This document shows positions 9,051 through 14,828 of a DNA stretch of 24,189 nucleotides, in pieces (positions within the stretch are counted from its first letter, which is position 1; every line of letters begins with the position of its first letter). The stretch is from NCBI GenBank assembly GCA_963633225.1, contig CAVGXR010000026.1, forward strand, positions 1 to 24,189. The letters run 5' to 3'. The stretch is from F23-B02 sp963633225 (lineage in GTDB: Bacteria > Bacillota > Clostridia > Oscillospirales > Oscillospiraceae). The notes under the pieces are model-generated. The model made no database searches. It was not told the DNA's origin and saw only the letters and a list, made by a program, of their open reading frames with translations. The position numbers were made by a program, and so were the translations under genes.

Positions 9051-9081
9051 AAAAAAACGACGATGCATAATAGCATCGCCG
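9051..9081 (-). terminator. Leader terminator (attenuator) ahead of cysK
   Basis: On the minus strand CGGCGATGC (9081-9073), loop TATTAT, and GCATCGTCG (9066-9058) form a nine-pair stem with one G-U pair, followed directly by seven T (9057-9051). It stands between the leader reading frame and the cysK start, not at the end of a gene, so a full-length cysK transcript needs readthrough. Confidence 0.85.
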
Positions 9082-9148
9082 CTGCAAATATGGCTTTAAC
9101 ACCGTATCAAGGCATGCGACGACGCTGACATCGACAAGCGCAGATGCC
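9074..9148 (-). promoter_or_regulatory. Alternative-pairing region of the cys attenuator
   Basis: Two competing stems can be drawn on the minus-strand RNA. Antiterminator: AGCGTCGTCGC (9126-9116) with GCGGCGATGCT (9082-9072), 11 pairs including two G-U, which uses up the 5' arm of the terminator. Anti-antiterminator: GGCAT-CT-GCG (9148-9139) with CGCATGCC (9118-9111), eight pairs around a two-base bulge. The first arm of the latter covers the Gly15-Cys17 codons just after the three consecutive Cys codons. This is the 1:2 / 2:3 / 3:4 scheme of classical attenuators. Pairing was found by eye; no folding energy was computed. Confidence 0.7.
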
Positions 9149-9190
9149 ACAACAACAGCTATTGACAGACTTTACGTTTGCAATATACAC
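9107..9190 (-). CDS. Cysteine-rich leader peptide of the cysK-cysE operon
   Basis: 27 codons, too short for ordinary gene calling. It starts with GTG at 9188-9190, has AAAGGAG at 9199-9205 (eight-base spacing, as good as any site in the window), and stops at TGA 9107-9109. The peptide begins MYIANVKSVN and continues SCCCGICACRC; it has six Cys (positions 12, 13, 14, 17, 19, 21), 22 percent, in a proteome where Cys is rare, and ends QRRRMP. It lies about 46 bases after a strong promoter and about 26 bases before a terminator hairpin. Such composition and position are those of a sensor peptide: a ribosome would stall at the Cys codons when charged tRNA-Cys is scarce. The peptide itself probably has no function. 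Confidence 0.8.
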   Translation of the reverse strand: MYIANVKSVNSCCCGICACRCQRRRMP

Positions 9191-9242
9191 GATCGCCGCT
9201 CCTTTCAATTCCTATTTCACGAATGGGGTTTTGCTGTAATGT

Positions 9243-9271
9243 ATAATACGCCATAGAGCCGGATTTGTCAA
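9243..9271 (-). promoter_or_regulatory. Promoter of the cys leader and cysK-cysE
   Basis: On the minus strand a consensus TTGACA (9266-9271), a 17-base spacer and TATTAT (9243-9248) are present. The start would be near 9236, giving a leader of about 216 bases before the cysK ATG at 9020. A near-consensus promoter is expected where control occurs afterwards, by termination. Confidence 0.85.
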
Positions 9272-9334
9272 CAGCACTTGCAAAAAATCTGTCAAGGGCG
9301 TATAAACTTCTTAACACAGTCTTTATGCATAGTG

Positions 9335-9343
9335 TGCTATAAT
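9335..9343 (+). promoter_or_regulatory. Extended -10 promoter of the two-component operon
   Basis: TGCTATAAT (9335-9343) is an extended -10 element with consensus TATAAT, 22 bases ahead of the kinase start codon. No good -35 lies at 17 bases; TTAACA at 9311-9316 is 21 bases away, so the extended TG probably matters. It is divergent from the cys promoter. Confidence 0.55.
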
Positions 9344-9364
9344 TAATCCAACACAGGTGATCGC

Positions 9365-10465
9365 ATGAAAAATCGTATAAAAAAACACAATACTCTTTCA
9401 GCACGAAGCGAGGGCTGGCGCATAATACGCAACTGGTTCGTGCTCGTGCTGGTTTTCGTCGTGGCATGGGTGGTGTGCTCCTCGCTCAGCCGCGTCGGAA
9501 CGACGGATACCTTCGTCCCGATGATATTCATTCTCGCGGTGCTCATAGTATCCATCGTGACCGACGGATATTTCTACGGCATCCTCGCCTCGGTCGTGAG
9601 CGTTATCGGCGTTAACTACGCCTTCACCTTCCCGTACATGAAGCTGAACTTCTCCATTTACGGCTACCCGATAACCTTCCTTACGATGCTCACGGTTTCC
9701 ATCGTCATATCGACGCTGACAACGCGCTCAAGGGAGCGGGAAAAGCTCCGGCACGAGGCTGCGCAGTCAAAGCTGCGTGCGGATCTGCTGCGCGCCATAT
9801 CGCATGATCTGCGCACTCCGCTGACATCTATAATAGGCTCTATCGACACGGTCATAAACGAGGATGAGCACATTTCGCACGCCGAGCGCATCGTCCTTCT
9901 TGGGGACGCAAAGCAGGACGCGGAGTGGCTCGTGAGAATGGTGGAGAACCTGCTGTCGATAACCCGCATAAGCGGCACGGAGCAGGCCAATATTGAAAAA
10001 AGCCCAGAGCTTGTTGAGGAGATACTCGGCGAGTGCATAGCCAATTTCAAAAAGCGCTATCCTGACGTTAACCTCAAAATAAGCATCCCCGACGAGCCGC
10101 TGATGGTAAGCGTTGACGCGATGCTCGTCCAGCAGGTCATAAACAATCTTCTGGATAACGCCGCGAAGCACGCCGAGGGCATGACAGAGCTGCATCTGGA
10201 TGTCACGCACGACAGCAGTCAGGCGATCATCTCAGTTTCGGATAACGGCGCGGGACTCGACCCCGCGATAATCCCCGTCATCTTCCGCGGGCATATAGAC
10301 CCTGCGAGCGGAAGAACATACGACAGCAACCGCTTCCGCGGCATAGGGCTTGCCGCGTGTCAGGCAATAGTTGCGGCGCACGGCGGAACAATAAGCGCGG
10401 CAAACCGTCCCGAGGGCGGTGCCGTTTTCAGATTTACTTTACCTATGGAGGAGAATGAAGAATGA
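9365..10465 (+). CDS. Short KdpD-like membrane sensor histidine kinase
   Basis: 366 residues. Residues about 23-120 hold four closely spaced hydrophobic helices with the DUF4118 pattern of KdpD (FVVAWVVCSSL, VTDGYFYGILASVVSVIGVNYAFTFP). HisKA follows with AISHDLRTPLTSIIG, phosphorylated His147. The ATPase domain has the N box QQVINNLLDNAAKHAEG, DNGAGLDP, RGIGLAACQAIVAAHGG and the final GGAVFRFTLP. Full-length KdpD is about 900 residues; the N-terminal KdpD and Usp-like domains that sense potassium are absent, so the signal may differ. ATG 9365 has AGGTGA upstream. The stop overlaps the regulator start as ATGA. No kdpFABC genes are in the window. Confidence 0.9.
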   Translation: MKNRIKKHNTLSARSEGWRIIRNWFVLVLVFVVAWVVCSSLSRVGTTDTFVPMIFILAVLIVSIVTDGYFYGILASVVSVIGVNYAFTFPYMKLNFSIYGYPITFLTMLTVSIVISTLTTRSREREKLRHEAAQSKLRADLLRAISHDLRTPLTSIIGSIDTVINEDEHISHAERIVLLGDAKQDAEWLVRMVENLLSITRISGTEQANIEKSPELVEEILGECIANFKKRYPDVNLKISIPDEPLMVSVDAMLVQQVINNLLDNAAKHAEGMTELHLDVTHDSSQAIISVSDNGAGLDPAIIPVIFRGHIDPASGRTYDSNRFRGIGLAACQAIVAAHGGTISAANRPEGGAVFRFTLPMEENEE

Positions 10466-11169
10466 ATATTCGTGACAAAATACTCATCGTTGAAGACGAG
10501 CGCAGCATATCAAACTTCCTGCGCACCATACTCACCTCGAACGACTACGACGTTATTGTCGCCCGCTCCGGCGCGGAGGCTTATTCGATGATAACCTCGC
10601 ACTGTCCCGACCTTATCGTTCTCGACCTCGGTCTGCCCGATATCGACGGCCTGCAAATAATAAAAAGCGTGCGCGAGTGGACGCTGCTGCCCATCGTCGT
10701 CGTCTCGGCTCGTGCGCATGAGCGCGACAAGGTCGAGGCGCTAGATCTCGGCGCGGACGACTATATAACAAAGCCCTTCGGCGCGGGCGAGCTTCTTGCG
10801 CGCATACGCACCGCGATACGCCATACCCGCACGGGTCTTGCAAACGAGACCATCGCCACCACCGGCAAGTTCAAGTCCGGCGATCTCGAGATCGACTATG
10901 ACAAGCATCAGGTGCTCGTTAACGGTCAGAACGTCGGCCTTACGCAGAACGAGTACAAGATCGTTGCGCTGCTCGGCAAGTGCGCCGGAAAGGTGCTGAC
11001 CTATGACTACATAATAAAGGAGCTCTGGGGTCCCGGCACCCGCGGCAACAACCAGTCGCTGCGCGTCCACATGGCAAATATCCGCCGCAAGATCGAAAAG
11101 AGCCCCGCAGAGCCGCAGTATATCTTCACTGAGATCGGCGTTGGCTACAGAATGGTCGAGGGTGATTAA
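10462..11169 (+). CDS. OmpR/KdpE-family response regulator
   Basis: 235 residues. The receiver domain (about 5-120) has the acidic pair ED at 11-12, phospho-acceptor Asp55 in IVLDLGLPDIDG, and the ITKPFGAGELLARIR lysine loop. The winged-helix DNA-binding domain (about 135-233) shows LTQNEYKIVALLGKCAGKVLTYDYIIKELWG, RVHMANIRRKIE and the final TEIGVGYRM. Four-base overlap with the kinase gene makes the pair certain. Closest family pattern is KdpE, but with no kdpFABC nearby its targets are open; the next gene, a YitT-family membrane protein, has its own palindromic promoter and is a reasonable candidate. Confidence 0.93.
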   Translation: MNIRDKILIVEDERSISNFLRTILTSNDYDVIVARSGAEAYSMITSHCPDLIVLDLGLPDIDGLQIIKSVREWTLLPIVVVSARAHERDKVEALDLGADDYITKPFGAGELLARIRTAIRHTRTGLANETIATTGKFKSGDLEIDYDKHQVLVNGQNVGLTQNEYKIVALLGKCAGKVLTYDYIIKELWGPGTRGNNQSLRVHMANIRRKIEKSPAEPQYIFTEIGVGYRMVEGD

Positions 11170-11192
11170 ATATTTACTCCAAGTTTACCAAA

Positions 11193-11220
11193 TTGCATAA
11201 AAATTGCGGTATAATATAAT
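11193..11220 (+). promoter_or_regulatory. Promoter of the YitT-family gene
   Basis: TTGCAT (11193-11198), 16-base spacer, TATAAT (11215-11220). A second TATAAT at 11210-11215 overlaps it. It lies 34 bases ahead of the start codon and after the response regulator stop, so this gene need not depend on readthrough from the two-component genes. Confidence 0.6.
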
Positions 11221-11235
11221 TATATCGCAATTTTT
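11199..11235. repeat. 37-bp palindrome over the yitT promoter
   Basis: Arms 11199-11215 (AAAAATTGCGGTATAAT) and 11219-11235 (ATTATATCGCAATTTTT) are inverted copies with one mismatch (G11209 against T11225, a G-U pair in RNA) and a three-base centre. It covers both possible -10 boxes. It could be an operator, or it could act in RNA as a weak AT-rich terminator of the regulator gene, since the right arm ends in five T. Confidence 0.7.
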
Positions 11236-11254
11236 ATATCAGGAAGGTGAAGCA

Positions 11255-12127
11255 ATGAGTCGATTCTTTAAGGAACAGCTTTTTCCCATCATAATGATAA
11301 TAATCGGCGCGGGCTGCGCCGCGTTTTCGATCGAGTGCTTTCTCATACCGAACACGATACTTGACGGCGGCGTGACGGGCGTGAGCATGATGATAAACTA
11401 CCTGTCCGGCATCAGCCTGAGCATACTGGTCATCATCATAAACATCCCGTTTTTCTTCGTCGGCTACAAGGCGCTGGGCAAGCGCTTTCTTCTGCGCGCC
11501 GTCATAGCCATGGCCGCGTTTTCCAGCTTTCTGGAGCTGTGCAAGCTCATTCCCTCGGTCACGAGCTCGGAGCTGCTGGCTGTCGTGTTCGGCGGAGTCC
11601 TGCTGGGCGTAGGTGTCGGCACGGTGCTGCGCCACGGCGGCTGCCTCGACGGTACGGAGATCGCCGCCATGCTGCTTTCCAAAAACGTCAGCGCGTCAAC
11701 GGGTCAGATCATATTCATGATAAACATTTTCATCTACATAAGCGCCGGCATCCTCTTCGGCTGGGACAGAGCCATGCTCTCGCTGCTGACCTACTTCATC
11801 ACCTTCAAGCTCATTGATATCGTTCAGGAGGGCATGGAGCAGGCCAAGGCCGCAATGATAATAACCGACCACGCAAGCGACATTGCCGACAGCATATATC
11901 AGCAGCTTGGCCGCACCTGCACCTTTATCTCTGCCGAGGGGCTTGTCTCCGGCAGCAAGAAAACCGTTTTGTACTGCGTGATAACCCGTGTCGAGGTAAA
12001 CCAGCTCAAGCGCATAATAAGCGAGGCCGATGTGAGCGCGTTCGTGACTATATCGGAGGTCTCCGAGATCATCGGAAATCATATCAAAAACAGCGGCGCT
12101 ATTGACGAAAAGGCGCAAAAACAGTAA
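11255..12127 (+). CDS. YitT-family membrane protein (YitT plus DUF2179)
   Basis: 290 residues. The first about 200 residues carry five or six hydrophobic helices in the YitT order: FPIIMIIIGAGCAAFSIECFLIPN, LDGGVTGVSMMINYLSG, LSILVIIINIPFFFVGYKALG, LLAVVFGGVLLGVGVGTVLRHGGCLDGTE, IIFMINIFIYISAGILFG. Residues about 215-275 form the cytoplasmic DUF2179 domain (AMIITDHASDIADSI, GRTCTFISAEGLVSGSKKTVLYCVITRVEVNQLKRII). The molecular function is unknown; transport has been suggested for relatives. ATG 11255 has GGAAGGTG just upstream; 17 more open codons upstream lie over the promoter and were discarded. The next gene follows after 35 bases. Confidence 0.93.
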   Translation: MSRFFKEQLFPIIMIIIGAGCAAFSIECFLIPNTILDGGVTGVSMMINYLSGISLSILVIIINIPFFFVGYKALGKRFLLRAVIAMAAFSSFLELCKLIPSVTSSELLAVVFGGVLLGVGVGTVLRHGGCLDGTEIAAMLLSKNVSASTGQIIFMINIFIYISAGILFGWDRAMLSLLTYFITFKLIDIVQEGMEQAKAAMIITDHASDIADSIYQQLGRTCTFISAEGLVSGSKKTVLYCVITRVEVNQLKRIISEADVSAFVTISEVSEIIGNHIKNSGAIDEKAQKQ

Positions 12128-12162
12128 AATGAATACACTATTTGTGTTCGGAGGATGTGCTC

Positions 12163-12645
12163 ATGGATAAGCGCACAAGCAAGGAAAATTATTACCTCGA
12201 TATTGCCGATGCGGTTTTGCAGCGCTCGACCTGCCTCAGGCGTATGTACGGCGCTATAATCGTGCGCAACGACGAGATCATTTCGACCGGCTATAACGGT
12301 GCACCGCGGGGCAGGATAAACTGCACCGATGCGGGCCGCTGCACGAGGGTCGAGATGAAGATACCCTCCGGCGAGCGCTACGAGCTGTGCCGCAGCGTCC
12401 ACGCCGAGGCAAACGCCATAATCTCCGCCTCGCGGCGCGATATGCTTGGTGCAACGCTGTACCTCGTCGGACGTGACGCGCAGACGCACGAGCTTTTGAC
12501 CAACGCAACAAGCTGCTCGATGTGCCGCCGTCAGGTCATAAACGCCGGCATCGCCCGCGTCATCATCCGCACCGGCGCTGACACCTTCAGCGTCGTCGAT
12601 GTTGAGGATTGGGTCAAAAACGACGATTTTTTGGAGGCGCATTGA
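12163..12645 (+). CDS. dCMP deaminase family protein (ComEB-like)
   Basis: 160 residues. The zinc deaminase signature is complete: SVHAEANAII with His80 and catalytic Glu82, and TSCSMCRRQV with zinc ligands Cys118 and Cys121. The GYNGAPRG loop and extra Cys (54, 60, 76) match the dCMP deaminase/ComEB group, in which a second metal site is common. It probably deaminates dCMP to dUMP for dTMP synthesis; other nucleotide deaminase activity cannot be excluded. ATG 12163 sits eight bases after GGAGG (12150-12154); in-frame start codons further upstream overlap that site. The final codons (Glu-Ala-His-stop) lie inside the left terminal repeat of the element at 12635-13267, so the C-terminus may have been altered by its insertion. 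Confidence 0.9.
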   Translation: MDKRTSKENYYLDIADAVLQRSTCLRRMYGAIIVRNDEIISTGYNGAPRGRINCTDAGRCTRVEMKIPSGERYELCRSVHAEANAIISASRRDMLGATLYLVGRDAQTHELLTNATSCSMCRRQVINAGIARVIIRTGADTFSVVDVEDWVKNDDFLEAH

Positions 12646-12759
12646 GGCTGTGCCTATACGGAGATTGCAGGTGCACGGTATCGAAAATGCTGCGGAAACC
12701 GCAGCGAGCTGTTAGCCCTTAGCAGTTAGCTGTTAGCCGAAGGTATTCGCTCGGAGAGA

Positions 12760-12799
12760 GAAACTACCTCCAATCCTCGTAGGGAACAGGCCTGCCTGG
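12760..12799 (+). repeat. Intergenic repeat copy A
   Basis: Begins GAAACTACCTCC, then AATCCTCGTAGGGAACAGG and a degenerate right half CCTGCCTGG. It is a direct copy of 12863-12905 at an offset of 103 bases. Confidence 0.75.
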
Positions 12800-12862
12800 T
12801 CACTCGCCGTGGCGGGCAATTCGCATGAAGATTAAGCTGGATGTGGTTGCTTGTGCCCGACC

Positions 12863-12905
12863 GAAACTACCTCCAGTCCTTGTAGGGAACAGGCTTGCCT
12901 GTTCC
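12863..12905 (+). repeat. Intergenic repeat copy B
   Basis: Same start GAAACTACCTCC and GTAGGGAACAGG as copy A, but with the intact palindrome GGAACAGGC-TT-GCCTGTTCC (12886-12905). Confidence 0.8.
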
Positions 12906-12940
12906 GCATGGTAGGAACAAATATCTATGATTAAACGCAG

Positions 12941-12976
12941 AAAAGACAGCTCGGATGTATGTCCAAGCTGTCTTTT
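12941..12976. terminator. Bidirectional terminator inside the repeat element
   Basis: Arms AAAAGACAGCTCGGA (12941-12955) and TCCAAGCTGTCTTTT (12962-12976), one mismatch, six-base loop, T runs on both strands. It is the only good terminator between the convergent dCMP deaminase and lipoprotein genes, so the element supplies their transcription stop. Confidence 0.85.
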
Positions 12977-13045
12977 TTGTTTTACGTTTGGTTTTAGTCT
13001 GGGGCAGACGGGCAAAGTTTCGGTGCGCAGATAGCTTCAACAAGC

Positions 13046-13069
13046 GGAACGGGCAAGCCCGTTCCCTAC
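13046..13069 (-). repeat. Intergenic repeat copy C (inverted)
   Basis: GGAACGGGC-AA-GCCCGTTCC followed by CTAC, the reverse orientation of copies A and B. The flank TTTCGGTGC (13018-13026), then AGCTTCAACAAGCGG, is repeated ahead of copy D. Confidence 0.8.
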
Positions 13070-13108
13070 AGGTGCGCCGATTTCGGTGCAGTGGAAGCTT
13101 CAGCAAAC

Positions 13109-13132
13109 GGAACAGGCAAGCCTGTTCCCTAC
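13109..13132 (-). repeat. Intergenic repeat copy D (inverted)
   Basis: GGAACAGGC-AA-GCCTGTTCC followed by CTAC, inverted relative to A and B and 63 bases after copy C with similar flanking bases (TTTCGGTGC and AGCTTCAGCAAACGG). Confidence 0.8.
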
Positions 13133-13265
13133 GGAGAATGGCGCAGCATTTGAGATGCTGACGCAACACTGCATCACACCTACGGTACGCGAAACGTCTT
13201 TGTTTTCTCCAGTGTTTCGATACCGTGCTACCGCAATATGCGTATCCGTAGCAGCCTCAATGCGC

Positions 13266-14828
13266 CTACGAAATCGCTTCGGATTTATATACGAACACGA
13301 CGGTGGAGGTCATTTTATCGCTGCGCTGGGTGAAGATATCGTAGCTGCTGCCGAAATCGAGCCAGGCCTGCATACGCTCGGTGAGCGCCTGCTGCTGCGC
13401 CTTTGTGAGCGTTTCGATGCTCACGCTGTTTTCCAGCTTCTGCGTGAAGGCGATTATCTTGTTTATGCTCTCTCCGCCGAGCAGCCCTGTCATGCGCTCG
13501 AGCATTTCCTGACTTGCGTGCATGACGTTTACGAGGCTTTGCAGCTCGCTTATGATCGTCGGAAGATTATCCAGCGACTGCTGCACCTCAGGCGAGGACA
13601 GGTCGCGGTTGAGGTTTTCAAAGGTCGGGGCTATCTCGAGATAATCGCGGGTAAACTGCGCGAGTGCTCCGATGTTTGTGTTGAACTTTCCGATGAGCTC
13701 GAGCAGCTCCGAAAGATGCGTAAACTGCGCAAGCGTCTGCAGGCGGCTGGTGTCGATGCGCTCCATGTCCGCCAGCAGCGTCTCGAGCTTTGCGAGGTTG
13801 CCCTCGGTGACGTATTTGTTAAGAACGTCGATGAGCGCCTTGTTTTCCTTATACAGCTTTGCTGCGCGTCCCACGGAGTTTATAAGCTGCTCTATCTGCT
13901 GCGCGTCGCCGTAGAGCATCTGCACCATGTCGGCAAGGTCAAGCGAGCTGAACGCGCCCATGAGCCCCTGAATATCGCTGAGCATGGTTTTTACGCTTTC
14001 GGTGCCGACCTTGATATCGTCAGGTCCGAGTGAGGATATCGAGGAAAACGGCACGGCGACGAACATCATGTTGCCGAGGGCAAAGTCGCTGGCCTTGGCG
14101 GTGACGGTGTACTCGCTGCCGCCGAGCGTCGTTCCGAAATTGAGCCCGAGCTTGTCAATGCCGAGGCTGTCGTTCATGCCGGGCACTCCGGCGAAGAACA
14201 CGAGCTGCCGCGAGCCGTCGCTGAGCAGCACGCCGTTCGGGGTCGAGACCTCGCTGAAGTTCTCGTCCGGCAGGATCATGCCGCAGATAAACAGCATGGG
14301 GCAGGATATCTCATATTCGCCGGCGGTCTTTTTGAGCGTGTTCTCGGCCTTTATCGTTATCGTGACATCGCCGCTCTTTCCGGCCAGAGCCGCGCCCTTT
14401 ACCGCCTTGCCGTCGAGCGTGTAGCTGACGGATATCTTCATGGGCGGCGTTTTATCGCTGCTGCCGGAGTAATAAAGGTCGGTCGAGTCCATGTCCCAGT
14501 AGAGCTTATCGCTTTCGCGCACGGGCTCAAGGAAGGTCTTTACGTCCTTGATATCGGAAAGATCGCTCTTATCCTCGACGCGCACCTGCGGCATATCCGT
14601 GTGCAGCCTGTCGGTGACGCTGAGCTTTTTCACCTCGCCGTCGGGAGATACGTTTATATAAACCGTCTCCTCCTTGTTCACGGCGTTGTCCGTGAGCTCG
14701 TACTCGGGATGCTTTGTCGGCTCGGGGGTGCTCTCCGCCTCGTTATCGTCCGCCTTTCCGCAGCCGGACAGCAGCGCAGTGAGCATACTCAGAGCAAGCA
14801 GCATGGCAATATATCGTTTAGCTTTCAT
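13266..14828 (-). CDS. Lipoprotein partner of the MMPL transporter, helical repeat type
   Basis: 520 residues. Signal peptide with lipobox LSGC at 20-23, then an acidic/Pro linker. Residues about 50-270 look beta-rich (VYINVSPDGEVKKLSVTDRL, PMKISVSYTLDG, GDVTITIKAENTL, LVFFAGVPG). Residues about 280-490 are a long helical stretch rich in Leu/Gln (MVQMLYGDAQQIEQLI, LAKLETLLADMERI, LQTLAQFTHLSELLELI) likely to form coiled coils. No enzymatic motif was recognised. Such lipoproteins next to MMPL genes in Firmicutes may act as the extracellular part of the transport unit. Its ATG (14826-14828) has GGAGGT in the end of the MMPL gene and the two overlap by 11 bases. The stop TAG abuts the right terminal repeat of the intergenic element. 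Confidence 0.75.
   Translation of the reverse strand: MKAKRYIAMLLALSMLTALLSGCGKADDNEAESTPEPTKHPEYELTDNAVNKEETVYINVSPDGEVKKLSVTDRLHTDMPQVRVEDKSDLSDIKDVKTFLEPVRESDKLYWDMDSTDLYYSGSSDKTPPMKISVSYTLDGKAVKGAALAGKSGDVTITIKAENTLKKTAGEYEISCPMLFICGMILPDENFSEVSTPNGVLLSDGSRQLVFFAGVPGMNDSLGIDKLGLNFGTTLGGSEYTVTAKASDFALGNMMFVAVPFSSISSLGPDDIKVGTESVKTMLSDIQGLMGAFSSLDLADMVQMLYGDAQQIEQLINSVGRAAKLYKENKALIDVLNKYVTEGNLAKLETLLADMERIDTSRLQTLAQFTHLSELLELIGKFNTNIGALAQFTRDYLEIAPTFENLNRDLSSPEVQQSLDNLPTIISELQSLVNVMHASQEMLERMTGLLGGESINKIIAFTQKLENSVSIETLTKAQQQALTERMQAWLDFGSSYDIFTQRSDKMTSTVVFVYKSEAIS

Larger units (their letters stand above)
12635..13267. mobile_element. MITE-like non-coding element with terminal inverted repeats
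   Basis: The ends are inverted copies: 16 bp are identical (AGGCGCATTGAGGCTG at 12635-12650; its reverse complement at 13252-13267), and similarity continues to about 53 bp with a one-base gap, including the shared ACGGTATCGAAA. The 633-bp interior has no credible gene. It contains a short hairpin (TGCGG/CCGCA around 12690), a TTAGCTGTTAGC-type duplication (12710-12740), four copies of a GGAACAGGC palindrome in two orientations, and a terminator. No transposase is present and no clear target duplication was seen. It could instead be a large REP/BIME-like intergenic repeat. It lies exactly between two convergent genes and reaches both stop codons. Confidence 0.65.

Noticed and set aside
9021..9240. 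T-box or SAM riboswitch in the cysK leader
   Set aside because: No T-box sequence (TGGNACCGCG-like) or S-box core is visible; the leader is short and is accounted for by the Cys-rich frame and its terminator.
12760..13132. CRISPR-like array
   Set aside because: Only four copies, unequal spacing, two orientations and no cas genes.
13086..14033. Plus-strand open frame of 315 codons
   Set aside because: It starts in the repeat element and then runs antisense to the lipoprotein gene; no ribosome site and no family resemblance.
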